From: an uncultured Clostridia bacterium
GTDB taxonomy: Bacteria; Bacillota; Clostridia; Christensenellales; Borkfalkiaceae
DNA length: 34,656 nucleotides
NCBI GenBank assembly: GCA_947588985.1
Contig: CANQBG010000015.1
Coordinates: 1 to 34,656, forward strand
Direction of reading: 5' to 3'
The notes beneath the pieces are model-generated. The model was not told the DNA's origin. It saw only the letters and a list, made by a program, of their open reading frames with translations, and did no database searches. Of this stretch, positions 7,150-15,380 are shown piece after piece (positions within the stretch are counted from its first letter, which is position 1; every line of letters begins with the position of its first letter). A program made the translations under genes and the position numbers.

Positions 7150-7178
7150 ATTTTATCATACGAATCAATTTTTTGCAA
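7150..7178 (-). promoter_or_regulatory. Predicted promoter of the structured RNA and the CxxC-repeat lipoprotein
   Basis: On the minus strand, TTGCAA (7178-7173) and TAAAAT (7155-7150) are 17 bp apart. The predicted start at ~7143 coincides with the first base of the outer stem of the leader RNA. The -35 is a 4/6 match and the -10 a 5/6 match. Confidence 0.5.
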
Positions 7179-7239
7179 GGATATCGGCAGAATTTTCATA
7201 AATTTTTGCGCTCCGTCGCGAAAAGTCCCCTCCTTCCGC

Positions 7240-7268
7240 TTGATTTTTCGGCGTTTTTCTGTTATAAT
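7240..7268 (+). promoter_or_regulatory. Promoter predicted to give a leaderless mRNA
   Basis: TTGATT (7240-7245) and a perfect TATAAT (7263-7268) have a 17-bp spacer. The predicted start, ~7 nt after the -10, is the ATG at 7276 itself, and no Shine-Dalgarno sequence precedes that ATG. Confidence 0.6.
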
Positions 7269-7275
7269 TCTCACT

Positions 7276-9159
7276 ATGATGAAGCGAATCACATTTTTGA
7301 TCCCCGCGCTCGCCCTGTCCCTCGGCCTTTTGGCGAGTTGCGGCGGGAAACCATTCACAAACCCCGGCGACTTCCTCGGCGGGGGCGGCACGGGTGAGAT
7401 CGCGGATAGCGCCGAGGACGTGACGGGTGGCGTAAAAGAGGATTTCTCCGACGGCGGCTTTGCCGATTTGGCGGGCGACACCTCCTCGGAAGGGGCCGTC
7501 GCAGCCGAACCGACGGAGGGCGTCTACTCCATTTCCGAGAGCGGGAGCTACCTCTTCCGCGGCGACTACGGCGGGATCGCGGTCGGCGCAAAGAATTTGA
7601 AGCTGCACCTCATTTTCGACGGCGCAAAGATCACGACGGCCGAAGGGATCGCTCTCGACGGCGCGACCAACAAGGGCGCGGAGGTCGTCATCACGCTTAT
7701 CGGGGAAAATTCCATCGTTTCCACCGCCGAGGGGGAGAACGCCGTTCAGATCAAAGGCGGTTCTCTCTCTTTTAACGGGGACGGCGCTTTGTCGGTGACA
7801 AGCACGGGCAAGAACGCGATTAAGGTCTCCAAAGAACTTACCGTCGTAAATTGTTCTCTCACGCTCACGGCCGGAAGTCACGCCGTCTCCGCCCTCTCCG
7901 TCTCGGCCTCCGATTGTACGATCGACGTCCCGTCCGCGGGAAAAGACGGCATCCACGCGGAGTGCGACGACGAGACGACCGCCTTCACGACCCAAGAAGG
8001 CTATGTCTATCTCAAAAATGTAGATTATTCCTGCGCGGTGGCGGGCGACGGCATCCAGGCCGATACCGTGGTCTACCTCGACGGCGGCACATACGATATC
8101 AAGACGGCGGGCGAGTTCGTGGAGGACAACGCGCAGAATCGGGCAGAGTATGGGCTCGCGGCCGACGACTTCCGCTACATCAAGAGCGGCAACGGCTACC
8201 AAAAGGTGGCCTCCGACTACATGGGGCGCGACACGATGTATGGGCTTGCGCAGGGCTGCAAGGGCATCAAGGTCGGGGAAATCGAGTATCCCGATCCGAG
8301 CGACTCCGAGAAGGAGATCGCCGTCACGGAGGGAGATTATTCCATCCTCATCGAGGGCGGCACCTTTACGATCGACAGCACGGACGACGCGATCCACGCC
8401 AACAGCGGGACGCTCTCGGTGCGCGGCGGGACGTTTACGATCTCCACTTCCGACGACGCCCTCACGAGCGACGTTCTCACCAAGATCTCGGGCGGCGAGA
8501 TCACCGTAACCAAGAGCTATGAGGGCATCGAGGGCGGCTATGTGGAGATCACGGGCGGCACGGTGCAAATCACGGCGCAGGACGACGGGATCAACGCCGC
8601 AAGCAACGACATGGGTATCACCGAGCACGTCATCATCAGCGGCGGAAAGGTCTATGTGGACGCGAGCGGCGACGGGATCGACTCCAACGGCACCATCCTG
8701 ATTTCGGGCGGAGAGACGTATGTCGCCGGCCCCACGAGCAATATGGATTGCTCCATCGACTCCGAGCGCGGGACGGTCGTCACCGGCGGATACCTCTTTG
8801 CCGTCGGCTCTTTGGGCATGGTCGAGACGCCCGCCCAAAATTCCACGCAAAACGTCGTCTCGTTCGCGCAAAGCCGGTCGATCGCGGCAGGGACCAATCT
8901 CTCTTTGACGGATGAAAACGGGAACGCGCTCTTCACCTTCCAAACGCCGAAAGCGTGCCAGTCGGTCATCCTCTCCTGCCTCGAACTTGCGCAGGGGAAG
9001 AGCTATAGGATCTACGGCGGAGACAGCAACCTGTGCGAGTTTACCGTGCAGGGAATCATTACTACGGTCGGCTCCTCCGGCGGCATCGGCCGTCCCGGCG
9101 GATCCCCCGGCCCCGGCGGCCCCGGCGGCCCCGGCTTCGCCCCCCGCACCACAACCTGA
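7276..9159 (+). CDS. Carbohydrate-binding beta-helix lipoprotein (Cthe_2159-like)
   Basis: A 627-residue protein. It starts MMKRITFLIPAL, with a hydrophobic segment and lipobox 'LASC', so it should be lipid-anchored outside the cell. After an acidic/Gly linker (to about residue 75), the body is built of short beta-strand rungs with repeated phrases such as 'ISGGEITVT', 'ITGGTVQIT', 'IEGGTFTI', 'DDAIHAN' and 'DDGINAAS', up to about residue 510. This is the pattern of the Cthe_2159 carbohydrate-binding family, a parallel beta-helix related to polysaccharide lyases; the founding protein binds cellulose and pectin-like polymers. The end is a Gly/Pro-rich tail ('GGPGGPGF'). The gene lies divergently to the Cys-rich lipoprotein and has its own promoter at 7240-7268. 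Enzymatic activity is not evident. A role in binding plant or host polysaccharide at the cell surface is inferred from the family. Confidence 0.75.
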   Translation: MMKRITFLIPALALSLGLLASCGGKPFTNPGDFLGGGGTGEIADSAEDVTGGVKEDFSDGGFADLAGDTSSEGAVAAEPTEGVYSISESGSYLFRGDYGGIAVGAKNLKLHLIFDGAKITTAEGIALDGATNKGAEVVITLIGENSIVSTAEGENAVQIKGGSLSFNGDGALSVTSTGKNAIKVSKELTVVNCSLTLTAGSHAVSALSVSASDCTIDVPSAGKDGIHAECDDETTAFTTQEGYVYLKNVDYSCAVAGDGIQADTVVYLDGGTYDIKTAGEFVEDNAQNRAEYGLAADDFRYIKSGNGYQKVASDYMGRDTMYGLAQGCKGIKVGEIEYPDPSDSEKEIAVTEGDYSILIEGGTFTIDSTDDAIHANSGTLSVRGGTFTISTSDDALTSDVLTKISGGEITVTKSYEGIEGGYVEITGGTVQITAQDDGINAASNDMGITEHVIISGGKVYVDASGDGIDSNGTILISGGETYVAGPTSNMDCSIDSERGTVVTGGYLFAVGSLGMVETPAQNSTQNVVSFAQSRSIAAGTNLSLTDENGNALFTFQTPKACQSVILSCLELAQGKSYRIYGGDSNLCEFTVQGIITTVGSSGGIGRPGGSPGPGGPGGPGFAPRTTT

Positions 9160-9256
9160 ACCCTTGAGAAGGATTGACCCTCGCTGTCCCCCTTGGGGAG
9201 CCAACCCTCATACCGAGCCGAAGGCGAGTGTATCTTTTCATACCGAGGGCGTAGCC

Positions 9257-9302
9257 TGCCCCGACCGAGGTTTCTATTTGTGATTCTAAGGTCGGCACGA
9301 GC
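9257..9302 (+). repeat. Inverted repeat D, left copy (flanks the giant pilin gene)
   Basis: About 46 bp, from CTGCCCCGACCGA to GGTCGGCACGAGC, recurs as its reverse complement at 15073-15119 with one mismatch. Just beyond it, both copies have a short palindrome followed by CGAAGTAG. Here the palindrome is GCGC-GTA-GCGC; in the other copy it is GCCC-AAA-GGGC. Confidence 0.75.
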
Positions 9303-9345
9303 GCGTAGCGCGAAGTAGTGTATCTTGGCTCCGTCGAATCCTTAA

Positions 9346-9386
9346 AGATACACTCCCCCTCGCGGCGCGAGGGGTCGGTATGAGGG
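9346..9386 (+). repeat. Interspersed palindromic repeat A, copy 1
   Basis: AGATACACT, a CCCCTCGC-GGC-GCGAGGGG palindrome and GTCGGTATGAGG. The same element occurs at 15333-15372, 15537-15576 and 15601-15639 with different loops or stem bases. Confidence 0.8.
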
Positions 9387-9433
9387 GGATCATAAGGGCA
9401 TAAAAAGATCCCCCCTGCGGGCGCGGGGAGGAA

Positions 9434-9533
9434 CGGACAAAGAGGAGAAAGAGTCCGAACCCAGCCCGCGCGGGCAGAGAGGATTTCCCGACCCCAAAAG
9501 CAGACGTACAGAGGAGAAGAGTCCGTCTGCTTT
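9434..9533 (+). repeat. Two hairpins with the same loop and different stems
   Basis: 9434-9457 and 9497-9533 share a loop core close to AGAGGAGAAGAGTCCG. The first is closed by a 5-bp CGGAC stem. The second is closed by a 10-bp AAAGCAGACG stem. Shared loop with changed stem repeats the style of the other elements in this gap. Confidence 0.5.
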
Positions 9534-9560
9534 CGAAGTGTGGGAGCAAGAATATTTTTC

Positions 9561-9600
9561 CCATCGCCGTGGGGCTTCCGTGGAAGCCCCACGGCGATGG
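9561..9600 (+). repeat. Perfect 19-bp hairpin
   Basis: Bases 9561-9579 are the exact reverse complement of 9582-9600, with a GT loop. Neither strand has a T-run directly after the stem, so it is not a clear terminator. Confidence 0.6.
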
Positions 9601-9682
9601 CGTTTAGAGCACAAACGGCCATACCATGTCTGAGATGGGAGGTGTCTGCGGCCATCATGAGGAAGGCGAGGCGTTCTAATAC

Positions 9683-9793
9683 CGTCATTGCGAGAGCGAC
9701 GAAGCGTTCTAAATTACGTCACCCTGAGTTCCGTCGAAGGGTCTCACCATATTTATAATAAGGCGGATGTTTCGACTACGCTCAACATGACGT
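9683..9793 (+). repeat. Dispersed-repeat remnants of the 'GTCATTGCGAGAGCGACGAAGC' kind
   Basis: Three short blocks resemble dispersed repeats seen in many bacterial genomes: a 'GTCATTGCGAG...CGAAGC' block (9684-9705), a 'GTCACCCTGAG...CGAAGGGTCTCA' block (9718-9747) and a 'TTTCGACTACGCTCAACATGACG' type block (9770-9792). A related block is at 14937-14972. No ORF is preserved. Confidence 0.4.
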
Positions 9794-9817
9794 TATTAGA
9801 ATGTCTGGCAGCCCCCT

Positions 9818-9866
9818 CGCTGTCCCCTTTGGGGAAAGTGGCCCGTAGGGCCGAAAGGGGTTTGCA
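9818..9866 (+). repeat. Interspersed palindromic repeat C, copy 1
   Basis: GCTGTCCCC and GGGGAAAGT on one side and GAAAGGGGTTTGCAG on the other surround a GGCCC-GTA-GGGCC palindrome. The reverse-complement copy at 15445-15500 keeps the flanks but has the palindrome CCCGC-GGA-GCGGG. Confidence 0.65.
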
Positions 9867-9878
9867 GAAAGGTGCAAT

Positions 9879-9929
9879 ATGAGCGAACCCCCTCAGTCAC
9901 TCCGTGACAGCTCCCCCAAAGGTGGAGCC
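9879..9929 (+). repeat. Interspersed palindromic repeat B, copy 1
   Basis: ATGAGCGAACCCCCTCA, a GTCAC-TCC-GTGAC palindrome, CAGCTCCCCC and ...GGAGCC. It repeats directly 72 bp later at 9951-10003, and inverted at 15381-15434. Confidence 0.8.
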
Positions 9930-9950
9930 GAGGGCTCTCGCAGGCCCCTC

Positions 9951-10003
9951 ATGAGCGAACCCCCTCAGTCACTCCGTGACAGCTCCCCCGAGAGGGGGAG
10001 CCG
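9951..10003 (+). repeat. Interspersed palindromic repeat B, copy 2
   Basis: Same element as 9879-9929. The 3' hairpin differs: CTCCCCC-GAGA-GGGGGAG here, CTCCCCCAAAGGTGGAG in copy 1. Between this copy and the stop codon of the pilin gene at 10074 are two more short C/G palindromes and no gene. Confidence 0.8.
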
Positions 10004-10073
10004 AGACCCCCCACCACCCGCTGCGCGGGAGCCTCCCCCCGAAGGGGGTAGGCCTTGCGCGAGGCGGGATTCT

Positions 10074-13000
10074 TTAGGCGGACTCTTTCGGGATGACGAG
10101 CTTATAGCAATCGTAGCCGCCGTGGAATTCCGTAGCGGAAGAGAAATTCGCCGGGGTATTCGAAATATCAAAGTCCGTTGCAGAAACGCCATCCGAAGGC
10201 GAACCTGTTCCCACCTGCACCGTCACGGTGCCGCTGCCGACAAATAGCTTGGATTCCCCGTTGCCCTCGGCCGCGAACCAATTGTTGTCCTCGCCCGCGC
10301 AGACCAAATTGAGAGAGCAATTCGCGCCCACAGAGAGGGCCGTCGCCTTGTTATTGGTCGTCGAGGCCACTACGGTGCAATTCATCATCTTCTCCACAAC
10401 GGCATACGCTTGGAGGTCGAGGCCGACCGTAGCGGGATTCCCTGTTCCGTTCAAAGCAGCTCTATCTCCCGCAAGAACGCAATCCGTGATCTCCTTGATC
10501 GTAACTTTTGCCGCATCCGAAGCGCCCTTTACGAAAATCGCCGTTCCGGGACTCACAAACGAACTATCCACGATCTTGTTGATCGTAATTGTTGTACCTG
10601 CCGTGCTTGTAATATCCAATGCTTTGTCTGAATCATAACTCCCGTAAAATTTGCACCCTTCGATCGTATCGATCTGAATATCTTTTGTAGCATTTAGTTT
10701 TACGGCTTGACCGAAACAAGTTTTAACCGTAGTGTTTTTAATCTGAACACCTTTGCCCCCCTCTGTAGCGGTAGCCGTAACTTTGATACCGGTCTGTGCA
10801 TAAATATTTGCGTTATCGATTTGCGCAGAACCTCCTTCGATGGCAATTCCTACGCCGTAGACATCCCCTTGTATCGTTAAGCCGTTGACCGTTAAGTCAC
10901 CATAATATGCTGGATGACCCGGGCCGAAAATGCCATCTGGTTCCTCGTCTACATAATACGATCTGATACCGTTAAGACTCAAACTTTTTTGGGCTAGAGC
11001 GTTGGTATTGTACGTGCACAACACAAGATTCGACACCGTCAGTTCCCCCAAAGATTGTATATAATAGTGCGTAGAATCCTGAACATTCGAAGGGCTGCTG
11101 GGCATCGGAAGATTTTCTGCTTCAAAAGTACCATTTTTTATCGTCAAAGTACCGTCGTGATCTACACTTACAAGTTGGCTTTGTACATTGCTGCCATTTA
11201 GATTCATGCCTGAGCTCAGAGTATTTGAAGCAAATGTTACCGTATATCCGTTCAAATCGAAGGTTACTTTTTGGGATTCCGCAACATGAAGTGGTTGTTC
11301 AAATCCTTTATTCTGATTGCTGTTTCTATCTATATCGAGACTAGGATCGGGATTACAATAAGAACTAAATTGTGTCCACTGCGTCTTATTTTCGTCCGCC
11401 GGACGCGCATCCCGTGCGAAAAGTAAGGATATATCGCTATACAAGGTGAACGTAACATCGATATTCTGTATACCTTTCATTGAGGTAACAGTCCCACCGG
11501 TATCACTCTTGAAACATTCGTAATGCCCTACGTACGTATTCCATGCAGCATAGAGAAGCGTACCTGCGGGATCGGGTGTTCCACACGATTGTTGATTCGT
11601 ATCTTTCACCTCTATTCCCGTAGGCGCCATGCTGGCCATGAAGTAGATGACGGTCATGTCGCCCTCGGTGCTGGTATAATCTTGCAACGACATTCCTTCG
11701 GGGAGGGTCAGGAACGAAGTATCGACATCCGTATACTTCGACGCATCGCTCGTCTTATAAGACACGGTGAAGAGGATCTGCATCTCGGCCGCGGTGCCGA
11801 TTTGTTTCACCGCGTTTTTCTCTTTTTCCGACACGAGTTTGGTGACGTGTTCGGAGTACTTCTCGAGCGCTTGCGAGGCATGGTATGCCGCGAGCGCCTT
11901 ATCGAGGCCCGCGCCCTCGGCAAATGCAGCTTGGTAGGCGGCCTTAAACAAATCGGTCATCTTCGTTTCATTGTAGGTGCCAATCTCAAAGCCCGCGCCG
12001 CTGGAGCCCTTTACCTGATTTCTCGCTGCGGGGGAGAGGCCATAGTATGCCTCCACCAAGGCTGCGGCTTTGCTAAAGTCGGATACCGCCGTGCCCGTGG
12101 CGCCGTCCAACGCTTTGAAGGCGCCCACCTGCTCCGCATATCCACCTGTCTGCCGGAACGCGAAAGAAGCGGCGAACGAGGTCTCCACGGCGGACTCCGT
12201 CTTTTCGTAATACTGTTGCCCTGCCGCGGTGAAGTAGTTAGTGGCTTCGGACGACGAGGCGCTATATTTCACATAGTACGTGACGGGAGTCTGATCCTTT
12301 ACCGTCGCTTCCGTGGTGGTGTCCGATTGATACGTGCTGTTCTTGACGACGTTGACGAGGCGGATGGCTTCCTCGAGCCGATAATCTTCGTCGCTCATAG
12401 TAACCGTGGCGATATCAAAGACGCGGAGCGGGAAGAGATAGGAAGAGGTATTGGCATCGTAGGTCCCCACGCCGCCGATATTGAACTTTCCGCTCAGATC
12501 GGCGTCTCCGATCGTAAGCGTGGCGTCAGCCTTCTCCGTGCGGATGATGCCGCCCGCCTCGGCGCCACCTGCCACTTCGAACTTGCCATCGACGGTGAGG
12601 CTGCCATAGGTATTGAGGCCTGCCGCTTTCAGCTCGGCCTCCGTGGGATAGAACTTGCCGCCGGACATCTGCGCGCCCTGCTTGAGGTAGTCCATCACAT
12701 AGAGAGTGGAATCCTTTGCGACGGTCAATGTGCCGCTTGCTTGAACGGTGACTTCTGCGCCCGGGAGGATGACGTAGTGATTGTGGATGCTCATCTCCCC
12801 GAAAATCTCGAAATTGAAGTTGAAGGGCACGGGGAAGAGGACGCTCGCCGTGGATACCATGCCCAAGAGGCTCAGCGATTCGGTGCGCGCCTTGCCATAG
12901 ATTTGGACGGTCGTCCTGCCGAGGTCGCCCATGAGGTCGTTTTTCGTTTTGTCCGTCAATTCGTTGCTACCCGTGACATTTTTCGTAAATTTATACGTGC

Positions 13001-14888
13001 AGACGACTTTAGAATCGCTATCCTTTTCGAGGGTGATGAGGCCCTTGGTCGTCGAATTGCTGTCGCCATAACCGATGACGACTTCGTCGGTCGTATTATA
13101 GCCGGCGCCCGACTTCAAGTTGCAGTGCGCCCAGAGTTGGCCGCCGTAATTCACGGTGAGGGTGCTTTGGATATTGACCATGGCATACCGAAGGAAGGGA
13201 GACTGGCCAAGCTGGTAGAGCGAGAGACAGTTGGAACCGCCCGTGAAGTCGGTGACGATGAAGGGTTCGATGGCCGAGCCGCCCTCCGCAATATTGACCG
13301 CGCCACCCTTGATGTAGCCGTAGCACTCGAGGCGGCCGCCCTCTTCGATCGTGATTTGGCCTTCGCTACTAATATCGATCTGCGCGTAATTATTGGAGGT
13401 GTGGCCTTGATAATTTTGGTCGTAATACGACGTGATCCCGCCGACGACCAGCTTGCCGCCCGCCTCGACCGTGATCGACTTTCCCGCAGCGAGCGTGACC
13501 GAGAACTGCTTGTATGTTTTGCTGGAATAATTCGCATGAATGGTATTGTTATCGTCATCGACGATGCTCTTTTCGCCGGACCCGAAGCTGTGCCCGCCGC
13601 CGAGCATGCGCCCATCCGGAGTGATCGAGACGTGGCTGTATCCGTGACCCAAATAGTAGGAATCTTTGCCAGATAACGTCTCGCCCGGTTGCGTTTTATC
13701 TGCGGGAACAAACGAGTGCGGCACGCTGAGCGTGACATTCTTGGGAATGATGAGATCTTCGTCGATCGCGGTCCTATTATTGGTGAGGACGACGGTCTTT
13801 TCCTTATTAGAATAATATCCGGCTTCCTTCGCGCGATCGATCGCTTCTTGGATCGTGTGATAGAGGAACTTCTCCTCGTCTGTCGCCTTGCTCGTATCTA
13901 CATAGAAGTAGGACTGCGCCATGGCTCCGCCGAGCGACGCCACGCCCAACTTCACATTGTCTAAAGTTTGATCGAGGACGTTGTTCTGGAGGATCTCGTC
14001 ATCCGCCTTTAATCCCTTCCGAAGCGCATCCACGTTACCCGCGAAGTTCACCTCCGAAGAAAACGACTGCTCGGTCTCGCGCGTCACCGTTTCCACGGTA
14101 TCGGGCAGGACTACCGTAAGACGCTCAAAATTTGCGAAGAGCTCTACGTTTACCTCGGTGATCGTCTCATTGAACGTCACACCGGTGGGATGGGCCGCTT
14201 CCACTGTCTTGCCCTCGATCATGGTCCACTGCTGGCTGCTCCCGCTCGACGCTTGGAACATGATGATTTTGCTGCCGCCATCTCCATCCGGAACCACAAA
14301 GCCGGTGGACGAAATGATGCTTTGGATCTTCCCCTTCACCTTGGTGTTGAGTTTGCTGAAGAAATTGGTCATGTTGAAATCGTCCGTCATCGTGTGCAGG
14401 GAATAGAGAGCTTCCGCAAAACTATTCCCGCCCGTGCTCGTGATGATCCGATCTTTGAGGACCTCTTCGGGCGAATACGGATGCTCTTCGAGATAACTCT
14501 CCTGCTCTGTCGTCGCGGCGATTGCAACGATCTCGCCGCTCGTATTCTCTTTGCCGAACGTTTTCTTCAGATTGACACGCTCAAATTGATTCGTGGCCTT
14601 ATTGTAAACGATGACCATGTCGTCGTTTTTCGTGACAAGATCCTTGCTTTCGATGCCGTTGTCCTTTAAGAGCTTGCGAAGATTTTCGGCCGTGGCGTTC
14701 TCCTTGATCTCGAGATTGGTCGAAAGCACGGTGTTCATATTGCGCACGAGCTGCAGATCCGCGCTGTTGTTCGCGTTGTCGATCACGGTGATGAACGTGG
14801 GGATGAGCACTGCCGCAAGAATGGCGATGACCGCGATCACGATGACGAGCTCCACGAGCGTAAAGCCGCGTTTCTTGATTTGTTTCAT
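10074..14888 (-). CDS. Giant type IV pilin-like (pseudopilin) surface protein with beta-helix regions
   Basis: A 1604-residue protein with a classic type IV prepilin N-terminus: MKQIKKRG, cleavage before Phe9, 'FTLVELVIVIAVIAIL', with Glu at mature position 5. Prepilin peptidase should process it and the N-terminal helix could pack into a pilus or a secretion pseudopilus. Ordinary pilins have 100-200 residues. After a ~300-residue alpha/beta part, 'FLYHTIQEAIDRAKEAG' (about 340) opens a region of beta-solenoid-like strands ('GQITIEEGGRLECYG', 'GTLTVAKDSTLYVMD'). A helical, Ala-rich insert follows at about 910-1035, and then a second beta-helix to the end ('VTFDLNGYTVTF', 'IQIDTIEGCKFYGSY'). 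The last third is visibly AT-richer than the rest. AAGGAG (14900-14895) is 6 nt before the ATG. No pilus assembly genes are in the window. It lies alone between two repeat-filled gaps. An adhesin or minor pilin is the best guess. Confidence 0.75.
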   Translation of the reverse strand: MKQIKKRGFTLVELVIVIAVIAILAAVLIPTFITVIDNANNSADLQLVRNMNTVLSTNLEIKENATAENLRKLLKDNGIESKDLVTKNDDMVIVYNKATNQFERVNLKKTFGKENTSGEIVAIAATTEQESYLEEHPYSPEEVLKDRIITSTGGNSFAEALYSLHTMTDDFNMTNFFSKLNTKVKGKIQSIISSTGFVVPDGDGGSKIIMFQASSGSSQQWTMIEGKTVEAAHPTGVTFNETITEVNVELFANFERLTVVLPDTVETVTRETEQSFSSEVNFAGNVDALRKGLKADDEILQNNVLDQTLDNVKLGVASLGGAMAQSYFYVDTSKATDEEKFLYHTIQEAIDRAKEAGYYSNKEKTVVLTNNRTAIDEDLIIPKNVTLSVPHSFVPADKTQPGETLSGKDSYYLGHGYSHVSITPDGRMLGGGHSFGSGEKSIVDDDNNTIHANYSSKTYKQFSVTLAAGKSITVEAGGKLVVGGITSYYDQNYQGHTSNNYAQIDISSEGQITIEEGGRLECYGYIKGGAVNIAEGGSAIEPFIVTDFTGGSNCLSLYQLGQSPFLRYAMVNIQSTLTVNYGGQLWAHCNLKSGAGYNTTDEVVIGYGDSNSTTKGLITLEKDSDSKVVCTYKFTKNVTGSNELTDKTKNDLMGDLGRTTVQIYGKARTESLSLLGMVSTASVLFPVPFNFNFEIFGEMSIHNHYVILPGAEVTVQASGTLTVAKDSTLYVMDYLKQGAQMSGGKFYPTEAELKAAGLNTYGSLTVDGKFEVAGGAEAGGIIRTEKADATLTIGDADLSGKFNIGGVGTYDANTSSYLFPLRVFDIATVTMSDEDYRLEEAIRLVNVVKNSTYQSDTTTEATVKDQTPVTYYVKYSASSSEATNYFTAAGQQYYEKTESAVETSFAASFAFRQTGGYAEQVGAFKALDGATGTAVSDFSKAAALVEAYYGLSPAARNQVKGSSGAGFEIGTYNETKMTDLFKAAYQAAFAEGAGLDKALAAYHASQALEKYSEHVTKLVSEKEKNAVKQIGTAAEMQILFTVSYKTSDASKYTDVDTSFLTLPEGMSLQDYTSTEGDMTVIYFMASMAPTGIEVKDTNQQSCGTPDPAGTLLYAAWNTYVGHYECFKSDTGGTVTSMKGIQNIDVTFTLYSDISLLFARDARPADENKTQWTQFSSYCNPDPSLDIDRNSNQNKGFEQPLHVAESQKVTFDLNGYTVTFASNTLSSGMNLNGSNVQSQLVSVDHDGTLTIKNGTFEAENLPMPSSPSNVQDSTHYYIQSLGELTVSNLVLCTYNTNALAQKSLSLNGIRSYYVDEEPDGIFGPGHPAYYGDLTVNGLTIQGDVYGVGIAIEGGSAQIDNANIYAQTGIKVTATATEGGKGVQIKNTTVKTCFGQAVKLNATKDIQIDTIEGCKFYGSYDSDKALDITSTAGTTITINKIVDSSFVSPGTAIFVKGASDAAKVTIKEITDCVLAGDRAALNGTGNPATVGLDLQAYAVVEKMMNCTVVASTTNNKATALSVGANCSLNLVCAGEDNNWFAAEGNGESKLFVGSGTVTVQVGTGSPSDGVSATDFDISNTPANFSSATEFHGGYDCYKLVIPKESA

Positions 14889-14936
14889 AACTTTCTCCTT
14901 TTTACTTTGCTCTTCGAAGGGGGGACGGCACCGACG

Positions 14937-14972
14937 TCATTCTGAACGGAGGCGTAACCGAAGTCGAAGAAT
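14937..14972 (-). repeat. Dispersed-repeat remnant upstream of the pilin gene
   Basis: CGTCATTCTGAACGGAGGCG...CGAAGTCGAAGAATCC resembles the blocks at 9684-9792. It lies in the 5' untranslated region predicted from the promoter at 15205-15236. Confidence 0.35.
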
Positions 14973-15072
14973 CCCCTTGGTCGATGTCGGAATCGGACTT
15001 CGTACCTCGGGATCCTTCGAGGATGGGCTATTCGGACTTCGTATAGCCGTTTCGGCTACTTCGCCCTTTGGG

Positions 15073-15119
15073 CTCGTGCCGACCTTAGAATCACAAATAG
15101 AAACTTCGGTCGGGGCAGA
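15073..15119 (-). repeat. Inverted repeat D, right copy
   Basis: Reverse complement of 9257-9302 with one mismatch over about 46 bp. It lies 185 bp upstream of the giant pilin gene, so the two copies bracket that gene in opposite orientation, 5.8 kb apart. Confidence 0.75.
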
Positions 15120-15204
15120 ATGACGGCGTCACCCATCGCTCGGGATTCAGTTGGGTTGTCCACAATGCCGCCGTCGTTATCCACGCCCATTCGAAGGCAT
15201 AACT

Positions 15205-15236
15205 ATCATAACACCTACACCCCCCCCCCGTGTCAA
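15205..15236 (-). promoter_or_regulatory. Candidate phase-variable promoter of the giant pilin gene (poly-G spacer)
   Basis: On the minus strand, a perfect TTGACA (15236-15231) and TATGAT (15210-15205, with a TGT extended -10) are 20 bp apart. The spacer holds ten consecutive G (15229-15220). A 20-bp spacer is 3 longer than optimal, so slippage of the G run would change promoter strength. The predicted start is near 15198, ~310 nt before the pilin ATG, and no other convincing promoter is seen in between. Confidence 0.6.
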
Positions 15237-15332
15237 GGATTTTTCATGCCTTTTTTGAAAAAATTTTGGGAAATCTTTTGTTTTGGAGTAGTTTGTAGTA
15301 AGAAATTGAGTGAAATGAGGAAAGGGAGGGGA

Positions 15333-15372
15333 AGATACACTCCCCCTCGCTCCGCTCGGGGTCGGTATGAGG
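15333..15372 (+). repeat. Interspersed palindromic repeat A, copy 2
   Basis: Same flanks as 9346-9386. The palindrome is CCCCTCGC-TCC-GCTCGGGG, with a changed loop and one altered stem position. Confidence 0.75.
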
Positions 15373-15380
15373 GGGGCCCC

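Noticed and set aside
7165-9204. 679-codon minus-strand open frame opposite the beta-helix lipoprotein
   Set aside because: Composition typical of antisense of GC-rich genes (Arg/Asp/Ala/Val) and no recognisable fold. The plus-strand protein has a signal peptide and family repeats.
9879-10003. Two direct copies 72 bp apart considered as a CRISPR array
   Set aside because: Only two copies, with an internal palindrome and a third inverted copy 5 kb away. The intervals are repeat-like rather than unique spacers, and there are no cas genes.
11523-13676. 717-codon plus-strand open frame inside the giant pilin gene
   Set aside because: Antisense artefact. The minus-strand frame is continuous from a prepilin signal to the stop.
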